Shown: piece by piece, positions 1-10,600 of the stretch
Numbering within the stretch: the stretch's first letter is position 1
How the letters are laid out: each line of letters opens with the position of its first letter
NCBI GenBank assembly: GCA_940671915.1
Contig: CALNVZ010000174.1
Location: forward strand, 23,117,401-23,181,400
Length of the DNA: 64,000 bases
Direction of reading: 5' to 3'
Source of the DNA: Paracentrotus lividus
Lineage: Eukaryota; Echinodermata; Echinoidea; Camarodonta; Echinidae
Program-made: the position numbers and the translations under genes
Notes under the pieces: model-generated
Seen by the model: only the letters and a program-made list of their open reading frames with translations
Told to the model about the DNA's origin: nothing
Databases searched by the model: none

Positions 1-769
1 TTCTTCCTTTGTGAATACTTTCTGCTCGCAAATTAGTGTAGTATGTTCTATGTCATATAAGACATCGGAAAGAGGTTTAAGACAATTTTTTCAGATAAAA
101 ATTTTCATGAAAAAAAATTAATAACATCACTCTTGAAATTTGGCCTTTTCTTCAGTTCTTATTATGATAAATCCGCTAATTACGTCGGAAATTTTCAAGA
201 TAGGTGGATTTAAAATTTTTTTCATTCCCAGAGAGAAACAACAAACAAACTTAAAACACTCTGGGATATGTGAATTAGGAACATACAATTACAGCTCAGT
301 TTGAAGAATTGCGATAAGTGAAATGGTTATTGTTAAAAGGGTGAATTAGGGTTTGTTTTCTGAAAGTTGTTTTATACGGAGTCTTCGTCATTGTAGCAGA
401 TGGTTCAGTTGCTTGTGTGCGGAGATGGAGGACTCTGGACTCTTGTATGTATGCACTGCACTGCGCTGTCCTGTTACTGCATTACTGTTCTAAGGATATT
501 CAGCTTTGGAAATAAATTATTAAGATACGATGCGCTCGAACTATGTGAAGCTTTCATTCGGCAAACTATGATTCAGAATAGATATATTTCCAAAAGTTGT
601 GCACATTACGCATTCATAACTGCATTGGCTTCCAATTCTGTGTTTTAGAGAGGGATATGATCATGCAGTTTTAATTCTATCAATTCAGAGCAGATTTGTT
701 GTTTATTGTATTCCTTTTAACATTCCATTTTAATTGGCACTATTCAAATTTTAAGTATCGTTTCTGTTG
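1..769. other. Intergenic, no gene seen
   Basis: AT-rich sequence with no convincing exon. The short open frame near 400-648 has no recognisable domain, no conserved motif and no splice context, so I do not call it. Confidence 0.5.
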
Positions 770-2010
770 TATATAGTTCATTTCTCTCAAGTGAATCAAA
801 TATTTGTCCACCATAACAATTTTGTAAAAACATCTACACTTGTATGAAAAACAAAAGACATGACATTGCACTTATCAGGATGCCATGCTATAAGAGCTGG
901 GTATAATGATAATATATACGCCTTGAGACTCTACAGCTAGAGTATTTGGTGCAACAACACACATTTATTATTATTAATGATATTCTCATATCTGTCTGCC
1001 TTCTTTGTACAATATATATGAAGAGGTCTTTTCCAAAAGGTACTACATCCATATCTTTTAATTCAGAGAAAAATGTTTTAATTTAGGAATTCTTGGGAAT
1101 TAACTCAGATTGTTCTAGACTCTATGTACTAGGGGACCGTTTTAACAAAATCTTAGTAACAAGTCTTTTTCTGTAATGATATTTTTTTTTTGTTGGTTCT
1201 GTGGATGTAGTACTTTTGGAACCATACTGTCTCAGAGTAGTAAATTGCCATGTATCTCAGCAATTTTTTATTCAAAAGGAACATTTTTTATATTATAAAT
1301 AATAGATGTATGTTTTAAAAAATATCAAACGTTGCATTGAGTACATAAAGTTTTCCATTTTTACTGATGCTCTGGCGAACCCAGCTAACTACGCATTATT
1401 TACATGCAAATAAAACAAATACATTGGACTACATAAAAGTGATGTAGTACAATTTTGGAAACGAACTGAAAATGGATGTAGTACCTTTTTGGAAGGGAAT
1501 GTTTTTGAAAGTAATTTTTTCACCCTTCCATTGAAAAAGTAACGAATTTGATGTAGTAAATGTGAATGTGATGTATACTTTTTGGAAATGAGATCTTTCA
1601 TATATTCATTGTCTAGGTTATGGTATTCATGTAAATATTTCTGCTGAGAAATTCATAAAAGAGCATGATCTTTCACTGAAAGTACATGTAATGTATGCTC
1701 CTCCTAAATTCTGAATGTAGTTCTGTACATGGATGTACGATGTATGCCTGGAAACATGGATCCATTGTGAATGGGAGGAAGGAAATGATTTAGTTGTTAG
1801 GTTTTAGATGTTCAGCTTCTATCCATAGAACAAGAGGATGACAATCTTAACCTTTATAGTGTAATCCTCGCAGACATTTAATCTTGCATGTTAACTTGAA
1901 ATCAATTGTTTCCTGTGATACTGAATTCCATGGAAGTATACCCAATTACAAAAAGTGTATATCAAATACGTCTTGCAAATTACTTCATGGAATTAAGAGA
2001 TAGCTCTGGA
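770..2010 (+). repeat. Interspersed repeat, copy 1 (partner at 9474-10822)
   Basis: This segment matches 9474-10822 in the same orientation over essentially its whole length. Shared text runs from the CTCAAGTGAA...AAATATTTGTCCACC block to the CAAATTACTT...TGGAA block. It contains several copies of a box close to GATGTAGTACCTTTTGGAAA (about 1202, 1441, 1471 and a degenerate one near 1551) and one inverted copy near 1032. Copy 1 is about 100 bp shorter than copy 2 because of many 1-3 base deletions, often in homopolymers. The match ends near 2010, inside the 3' end of the Gag-like ORF. It codes for no recognisable protein and is probably a non-autonomous mobile element. Confidence 0.75.
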
Positions 2011-2853
2011 CCGAACACAATGATTGCCATGGAACAGTTCCACAAAAGGAACCAGGTTGGCCTGATTAGGCATAACAGAAGGGCTGGCCGCATCATAATG
2101 CAGCAGATCAGTTCCCTGGGTTTCACCCGACTCTGGTGACCTGTGGAAATCTCCCTGATTACAAAGTGACTTGTTTGACTCTAACAAGTCGTCAAGGCAA
2201 CCAAGAAACTCATCTGGATCTTCGGAGGAACGATCCACAACAGTTGACACGCGGTGACTCACAACTTGACTACTGCCTGGAATTACTTCATGACCAAATT
2301 CATGACAAACAACATCATCAAACTCATAGCCAAGGATATTAGCAGCCATGCGCGCTCGTGATATGATTTGTTTTTCATGATCAGGTAGGTAAGGGCATAT
2401 ACCAATATGGTGGAAGTGGGGCCGATTGGATTCAAGGCAAAGCGGGCATTTTCGGATTGGCGAGCTACATTGGAGCGAAGCAGGCCCATGGCGATTCTGA
2501 TTGGATTGATCATTGCAAGTTACATGAGAATCTATGACCCTAACCTCAGAACACGGTTGACGGGGCCTGTCGCATTGGGAGCTAGGTAATTGACTGTCAT
2601 AATATTCATATTCGTAATCATTCGTTTCATAATCATCATAGTCACAATCGAGACTGTGTATACGTGCTTCATTTTCTTCATATTCACTATCTAGGTGATC
2701 ACTCTCATAGTTGTTAGACTCATTTTTACTGACACACTGATTTGGATACTTTTTAGGTGTACTGATTGTTGATCTGTAAATGTAATTGTAATCATCATAG
2801 AACTCCAACATTGGAATACTAGTAGTAGAATCACTGGTAAAGATTGTGCACAT
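1993..2853 (-). pseudogene. Gag-like retroelement fragment with a zinc knuckle
   Basis: A 286-residue open frame read on the minus strand from an ATG at 2853. The first ~100 residues are rich in Asp, Glu and Tyr. A compact Cys/His cluster follows at residues 136-153 (C136-x2-C139, histidines 146/148/149, then C153), in the context RKCPLC...RPHFHH...CPYLP. I recognise this as the zinc-knuckle style of Gag-like proteins of invertebrate retrotransposons; that is a family impression, not an alignment. No protease, reverse transcriptase or integrase follows downstream (towards 1993), and no LTR pair is visible. The last codons and the stop lie inside the unrelated interspersed repeat at 770-2010, so the fragment is probably cut at its C-terminus. 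Most likely a dead retroelement remnant; a captured host gene is less likely. Confidence 0.55.
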
Positions 2854-4623
2854 AAAAGGGGGTGGCCTTGCTGATAACTAGGCCTACAAGTAACTATGAG
2901 GTACCCCTAAGTTAGGATCTATGAGCTGGGGACGAGGTTGGTGGCTCAATAATACTGTGATCAATTCAACTTCAAGAACATCATATTCATATTCATAATC
3001 AACACAAATCATCATGTATCACACTATCACGACTGACAAAATCATTTTCAGTCACATATTTATCTTTCTCATTTTTACTGATTCACGAACAATCGGAACA
3101 TAAAGAAATATTAGAAAAACAATTAAAATCAAGACACTACTGATTAGTGTGGCCTCTCGCTCGGGCCAGGTGGAGGCGATTTAATCACCTCCGCCTAGGG
3201 GACAGGGGACAGTCGGGAATGACTATGAATGGGACTACGGCACTGATGTGTATGCTCAATATCACCTATCACGACAAAGGATTTGTCGACCAACTGGTTG
3301 CTAGGCTAGCATGAAACCCATCGGTGTGCAGTGCAGGCAAGGTTCAAAATCCAAGCTGCCACCACGACAATAAATTAGACAAGGATGGGAAACCAGTTAC
3401 AGTAAATATCGAGTTTAATAAAGCTAACTTCAACGAGCTTACCACACATAAACAGATACCGGCCTGGAAGGGGCGTAGAGGGCAACAAACCATAATTACA
3501 GTACACATCGATTAAACTGGTTGACATGATTAAACAATAACATAATGGCGCAGAGACGTTGTCGGAACTTGCTAACGATGTAAATAAATCGAACCGGCCA
3601 ATAATTTTTACTTGCTGGCGTCTTAAAGAAGTCTACTAAAAGATTGAACATGTTTGACTTTTGTTCCATTTCCCTCGACGCCCTGAAGTCTCAGGAGACA
3701 TCACCACGACGTCTCCACGACTCAAGAGACTCTTAATTGCGAACCCATCTCATTGCCATTGAGATACGTCCTTTGACAAATGAGATTGCATTTCATTGAA
3801 ACTTTGTGTGACAAAAGCCCCCAAAACTATGAAACCAACAATTTATAAAAAGTTGGTTTCATACCCTAAAAAAGAAAAACTTGGAAAAAATGGGTTTTGT
3901 ACCTATCACCTTCAAATGACCCTAACTCTATGACCCCTTACAGTTTGGACGTAAGAAATGTCTCAAATTAAAGCTGATGAGTTTTTTAGTATTTTATCAC
4001 AAAAATAAATCATATACTTTTGAAATGACTGACCTTTGAAGTTCGATTACCTTTTTTTAGGAACACACTGTATAGGGCCCCCATTGATTTCGTTCTAAAA
4101 ACATTGAAAGTAGCTCATGGGCTTAACTTTTGAAGCCTTCGCCACCGGCGCAAATAATCTTCGAGATTGACAAGCGCCATCTATGGAGAACCAACTAACC
4201 ATAATAATGCAAGAAAATGAATGAATAAATAATTACAAATTCATTTAAAAAACTACTAAAAAAAATGACCATCCTTTTTTTTAAATACGATTCGTCCGAA
4301 TATATTTAATTTAATTGAAATGTATTTATTTCCACATAAAAACGAGTTATAGGCCTATAATAAATCAACATCTGTTTATCTGTTGATATACATTATTCCC
4401 GGCCGGGACATTATTTAGACATAATGATAGAAGGAAACATAAGAAATTACATAACATTACAAAAGTGTTTGAAATATCAGTAGACCTATACTCTAATAAG
4501 AATAGAAACCAAATTGTGACAATTTATTGGGCAATTGAATTCAGAAATTCAATTCCTTTCAAGGCATGCATTGAGCATGCAAGGTCATTATGTATTATAG
4601 TGCGATAGTGCGTGATATGTACC
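2854..4623. other. Intergenic, no gene seen
   Basis: No exon is supported. Small secondary structures are visible: an 11-bp arm hairpin around 3823-3858 (ATGAAACCAAC ... GTTGGTTTCAT) and a GGAGGCGATT...AATCACCTCC inverted repeat near 3172-3196. Confidence 0.5.
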
Positions 4624-4641
4624 GAGATAAAGAGAGAGAGC

Positions 4642-4687
<46 letters not shown>
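4624..4687. repeat. (GA)n microsatellite
   Basis: Nearly pure GA dinucleotide run with a few interruptions at its left side, followed by a G run (4688-4696). An Arg/Glu-alternating open frame across it is an artefact of the repeat. Confidence 0.95.
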
Positions 4688-4689
<2 letters not shown>

Positions 4690-4696
4690 GGGGGGT

Positions 4697-6078
4697 TAGG
4701 TGTCAATTGGGGTCAATATACATTACAAAAAAAATAATCACTGCCATTTTTAGTAATTATATCACTGAGTCATTCATTATACTTTCTGCGAAATGCCAGA
4801 ACACAACCCAATGAATGTAGGTTGTAGCTGAACTCTTGTCATATTCGGGTCATGTCAGTGAGTAGTTTTCAAATTATAGGAGGGCGTGTCCCCTGTGCCC
4901 CCGTCAGTATCTGCCACTGACTTAAGTCAATGTTTCAGAAGGATGCCCTTGTAAAAACATGATGATTAGGCCAATCTTTATTAATTCCTCCTTTTTGGTT
5001 TCCATCATCTAGCCGAGTGAGTCTTGCTCGGTGTTCTTCTGAAAATGAGTCTTGATTCTTGATGTCTTGATTTTTTGTTTTGGACTGTGAATTTAAAAAA
5101 AAAAGTACTTATAGCTGCCTATAGATCTAATTGTTGTTCACAAACCATTTGAATAATGATTATTCTAAACTTTCCTTTGCTTCAGGTGATTATTGGAGAT
5201 GATCTCTCAATACATGCACTGGGATACTAGCATGTGCAGAACACCGTCTTGATAAAAATTTGTCTGCTAGTCCTTGCTCTAGTTTAAATCATGCATAATT
5301 AATTTCAGTGCAAGTTTCTTCTCAGATTTTTCTTCTTCTTGTGGATACTCCTCAACGTCCCGTCAGGAACCAAACAGTTTATCTCGCAATGTTGAAGAGT
5401 AAAGTTCACATCGAATATTTCTATTATGTCAGTTCCTTTACAGACACCCTACCGGTACTGCAAACTTTGTTTTTGTTTTTGTTTTCCTGTTTTAATTTGT
5501 GGCCGATCGATGAGTCACGTCATACGTACAGTACATGCATTCATCATATGCATGCAACGTGTATGTCTGCCGTGTGTCATTCGGTTCACAGTTCTACTCT
5601 AACGTTAGATTGTTTTAACAAGTTGGTCATCTTGTGTTTTAAAATTATACTTGCATTGGAGGCGATCGAATTAACAGCAAGTACTATACTACCAGATAGA
5701 GAATCTAATTTCACAGTTTCAGTGCGGACAGGGCTAACAGTACCGGTAGTGCAGGCGCAGGATTTCTGTGCCTTTGCCTTTGGAAGTGTTGCACACTCGA
5801 TCGCAGGCCCGTTCGGGCTGCAGTCTTCGGGGCAGTCTCCCGCTTGGCAAGCCTATACTAGTTAGGCTTGAGCTAACGCCTACATGTAGGTAACTAGGTA
5901 AGAAGTTGAAAATGCTTTTGTTTTCACTGGGCTAGTGATGAAAGACAGAATTGTTTTTAACTGTGTAACATTAGGCTAGTAATATAGATCTATATCGGGC
6001 TATATCTTCGTTTCGGAAACAAATCCTTGAAATGCCTAACAGTTAGACTGTAAGACAAGTTCTACAGAGCCAGAGGAC
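4697..6078. other. Intergenic, no gene seen
   Basis: No supportable gene. A 185-codon open frame (5308-5865) has no start context, no domain and a composition like its surroundings. I treat it as chance. Confidence 0.45.
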
Positions 6079-6079
6079 A

Positions 6080-6766
6080 ATGCTCTGATTAACTATACAC
6101 AGCCCCGTCGCCGAAGGCGACGGGGCTGTACTTTAACCACCCCTATTTACAGCGTAACTTTCAGTGATGATGAGCGCAAAGTAAATTATACTGGTCAATT
6201 TAATCAATCTAATGTTAAAATATCTATTTTAAACATCTATGATGTTTCACGCGTAACAACGACTAAAAATGAAAGTATAAGAGCTTCTTGACTTACCAAA
6301 ATGAATTTTCCGTTGGTCTTGTTTCTTCTAAAATTTTCGGTGCCATCGCTGCCATCTTTCAATGACGTCATTCGATTCATGACCTCCGTCCCATAATTCT
6401 GTGCGAAGAATTAATTGAACAGCGCACGCACGGAGACGTGAAGTTGGAGCAGACGACGTTCCACTTCCGGATGACCTAACCTTGCAACTGAAATTAGAAA
6501 TTATGTGGTGGATGTCTCTGTTTTCCAGTATTTTTCATCATATTTAGCTTATTACTTCAAGTGAAATATTTGCAGATGTCACCAATTCGAGGAAGGACCT
6601 TCACAGTCTGGATTCAATGTGAGTATGAATTATCTTGACCCCGAAATTTGTGATCAGTTTTTTTTTTTTCTCGAGAAAAAAAAAACTTCGCTAGAAACGT
6701 CTACTGACTCGTCAGTTCCCGTCGCTTCGCGACGGGGGCTGGTCGGTTTATGCTCTGATTAGCTAT
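6080..6766. mobile_element. Hairpin-ended insertion flanked by 17-bp direct repeats
   Basis: The segment is bounded by ATGCTCTGATTAACTAT (6080-6096) and ATGCTCTGATTAGCTAT (6750-6766), which match at 16 of 17 bases. Just inside the left repeat is a perfect 14-bp-arm hairpin with a GAA loop (6099-6112 / 6116-6129). Near the right repeat is an 8-bp-arm hairpin of related sequence (6718-6725 / 6729-6736) with TTC on this strand, i.e. GAA on the other. The core holds an AT palindrome (about 6661-6685). This looks like an insertion with a long target duplication, or recombination between direct repeats. No coding capacity was found. Confidence 0.5.
6099..6129. repeat. Perfect hairpin with GAA triloop
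   Basis: Arms ACAGCCCCGTCGCC (6099-6112) and GGCGACGGGGCTGT (6116-6129) are exact reverse complements separated by GAA. The C-GAA-G core is the type known to form very stable DNA mini-hairpins. Confidence 0.9.
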
Positions 6767-7669
6767 TGCGTCGAGCTCCGTCTCCTGGTTGCGATGACTG
6801 AAGTGCGTTGACGTAACTGAACAACACGATTCAGCTGTTCCTGATAAAGACCACTTTTGTCGTGCGCGCTGTCAATCATAACCAAAGGCAAAGTGGACCC
6901 ATTTTGCAAGAAAAACGGCAAGACTCGACTTCACAAAACGTGCGCCCGCAAAGCCACTCTTTCAATACTTTTAAGAATAAAGAAGAGAAATATAAAAAGG
7001 AACTTCAACAAATCCACACTGTCAGACTCCGCCCGGCAGTTTAAAACGTATAAAGAAATGAGGACAAAAAATAAATGACGAATCTAAATTTTATCGTGAC
7101 TATCGTTCATTGGAAGGCACAATGGTAGTGAATTTCATATGCTAATGTGATCATTCGAGCATCGTGCATAAATTATGGAGTAAAAATTTCTACGTGCCTT
7201 GTAGTCTACACCAGACACAATGAATGGGAGTGGAAAGAGGAAACCAGTGCATGTGACTGAATGAAGCGCTGCTGTACAAAGTGAATGTATCATTTGTCAA
7301 CTGTAACTTTTAATGATTGTTGATTCATTGTTAAATAAAAAAACAACACAAAAAACAACATTTTGGCCAGCAGCAAAAATATGTTTTATGAGATATTTTA
7401 TTTGGTACCGATATGGTACTGATTTTGTCTGGTCCATAATCTAATTCTAAGTCCAGGATTATCAACCTTAATTTTGTTATGGATCCTTTTGAATGGTGTT
7501 CCCGAATTATTTCTATGTCAAAATGAGTGATTTAAAACTCTATGTAGCCAACTTTCAGGTTCTATTTGTTCTCCTTTTCCTTTTTATTTTAGGGGCAGTC
7601 ACTAAATAGCCTTTGGTCAAGGATTTCCTTGCTTTGATTGAGTTGAGTCTGCACTCAATTATTGTGACA

Positions 7670-10600
7670 ATGGAGAGAGTACATTGGATCTTGATGCCTT
7701 TTCTCTTGGCAATATTATGCCCCTTTACTGGTTTTGTGAGTGGTTTTCCAACACCAACAATGGTTAACACAGAGATCGTTACAGATTTGGTAGAGCAAGG
7801 AACCCAGTCATCACCTGTTCATGTTTTTGACACACAAGAAACAACACAGCCCTTGCAGATGAATGCTTCAACAAGCCCATCTGAGGTAATCTTTTAAAAG
7901 ATTCTCTATAATTTTATGGAATATTTTTTGTGTGTGTCTGGTACAGCTAAAAATTAAAATGATATTCATCTTTAATGCAGATTTATTTCCATCATGGTAC
8001 AAAACCTAAAGTTACATTTACAATAGAGCTATGATTCTTTGCAATGGTATGAGATATGTTTGTATGTGTAACAACCCTGTGTTTTGAACAAATGTAATCT
8101 TAAATGAACATGTGGTCTTTGGTTTGTACTGGTGATATAATTGACAGATTAATTCCTATTATGAAGTAATGGTGCCATTATGCAAGCAGCCTCCAAGTTC
8201 TAAAACTAGAGATATTTGCATTTATTTTCTAACTACATTTGTGTATATTTCTACTTTATCAAAAAAAATATTACTCAATTTCTCATATCATTATTTCTCT
8301 TTATAGGTTTCTACTTCTGCACCTAATAATACTGGTGTGGCTGGGATTCCTTCAGTAGCAGTGCCAACTTCGCCAGATGTAACAACAACAACATCAACAA
8401 CAACAGCAGCAACAACAACAACAACTACGAGAGCACTACATGTACCAACAACCTCTTTCTTACAACTATCCACAGTTAAAACTACACATTCAACAACTCA
8501 ACTTGTCACCACAGTATTACCTACAACTACAACATTAAGTACCACAACAGCAGCAGCAACAACCACCACAACACCACCGACGCCAAAGGCACCAGCTGTA
8601 GTAACAACTGCAACACCAACAGCTGTTTCAGTACATGAAACAACATTACGAGTGTCAACAGCAGCTTCAGTTAGTACTCCACATGAGGCCCCTTTAACAT
8701 CAAGCATGTCAGCAACTATACCAGAGACACAAACAACAAAAGAGAGTGAGTATGAGTAGATTATGGTTTAAAATTTTAATTTAATAGAAGACAAACATAG
8801 CACACATTGAGTAAAAGCGCGAAGATAGCGTTTCAGCAATCGCCCAAATTAGCCCCTGTTAGGCGGGTGTCTCACCAGGATGCTTTGACAACGTCAACGA
8901 TGCAAATGAGCATGTTGGTATAAATAGGGTGAGCCTTTACTGCGGCAGCCCGTACACGAAGTGTACGGGCTGCGAGTTATTAGCATCAAAACATGAGGTG
9001 CCTTCCCTTTTCCAGATAAGAATGTCAAAATTATGGAATAAAAGATGGACAAACTTATTTTATTTATTAGCTTATGTACTTACAATACTAGCCGGATGTC
9101 TATCCTCATTTTTTATGATGATCATAAAGCAAAAAAATGTCATCAGAATTGCTGTTACAGTGTAGTTAAATGAGTCACATTTGCGGTGATTAGTTTGCAA
9201 CACGCATGCGCGACATCGGCAGCAGCTATATACTCTACACGCTAATATTTTGACAGAGATCAGAGGAGACTCTGAAATGGACTGGAAAATACAAGTTTTC
9301 TTCAAGTGCACACAATTTTTTAGGAATATCTGATTTGCATCTAGTCTGTTTAGGTAAGTGACATTATATGAATTATATTTTTGCTATATTTTACCGATTC
9401 TTAGTGGTATTTTTAACCATTCCAAATGGCACTTTAAAAATTTTGAAGGGTTTCTTTCCTTGTTTGTTTATAGATATAGTTCATCTCTCAAGTGAACTCA
9501 AATATTTGTCCACCATAATACCAATTTTGTAAAAACATCTACACTTGTATGAAAAAAACACATGACATGCACCTTATCAGGGTATAATACATGTACATTT
9601 GTAGCTATAAAGCTGGGCTATGATGATATGATACGCCTTGAGCACTCTACAGCTAGAGCTGATTTGGTGCAACACACCCCACATTATTATTATTATTAAT
9701 GATATTCTCATATCTGTCTGCCTTCATTTGTACAATATATATGAAGAGGTCATTTCCAAAAGGTACTACATCCATATCTTTTAATTCAGAGAAAAATTGG
9801 AATTTTGGAATTAAACTTTTGCAGATTGTTCTACTCTATGATACTAAGGGAAGCCAGTTTAACAAAAATCTAGGTCTACAAGTTTTTCTGTAAATGAATG
9901 TTTAATTGTTGGTTCTGATGGATGTAGTACCTTTTGGAAACAACATGTCTCAGAGTATGTAAATTGCCATGTATCTCAGCAATTTTTTATTCAAAAAGGA
10001 ACATTTTGTACTATTTCATATGTTTATAAATTTTAACTTAAAATAGATGCCATGTTTTAAAAAAATCAAACGTTGCATTGAGTACATAAGTTTTCAAATT
10101 TTTACTGATGCTCTGGCGAACCCAGCTAACTACGCATTATTTACATGCAATAAAAACAAATACATTGGACTACATAAAAGTGGATGTAGTACATTTTGGA
10201 AACGAACTGAAATGGATGTAGTACCTTTTGGAAAGGAAATGTTTTTTGAAAGTAATTTTTTCACCCTTCCCATTAAAAAAATTCATGTTTCTGTTTGTAA
10301 CAGTGTGTAGAGGTGCTAAAAATGAGTACATTGTAGAGTAATGTAAAAAAAAAAAAGAATTTTGATGGAAAATGGATGTATTACTTTTTGGAAATGAGCT
10401 CTTCATATATTCATTGTCTAAGGTTATGGTATTCATGTAAAATATTTCTGCTGAGAAATCTCATAAAAGAGCATGATCTTTCAACTGAAAGTACATGTAC
10501 ATGTATGCTCCCTCCTAAATTCTGAATGTAGTTCTGTACATGGATGTACATGTATGCTGGAAAACATGGATCCATTGACTGAATGGAGGAGGAAGGAAAT

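Noticed and set aside
4590-4814. Arg/Glu-repeat open frame
   Set aside because: Translation of the (GA)n microsatellite.
5308-5865. 185-codon open frame
   Set aside because: No domain, no start context, no codon bias; composition equals its surroundings.
6340-6625. Possible first noncoding exon or promoter of the mucin-like gene (GTGAGT at about 6618)
   Set aside because: It lies inside the hairpin-ended insertion and has no transcript evidence; a single donor-like motif is not enough.
8291-8707. Minus-strand Val-rich open frames opposite the Thr-rich exon
   Set aside because: They are the reverse complement of ACA/ACC codon runs; the plus-strand frame has splice sites and a signal peptide.
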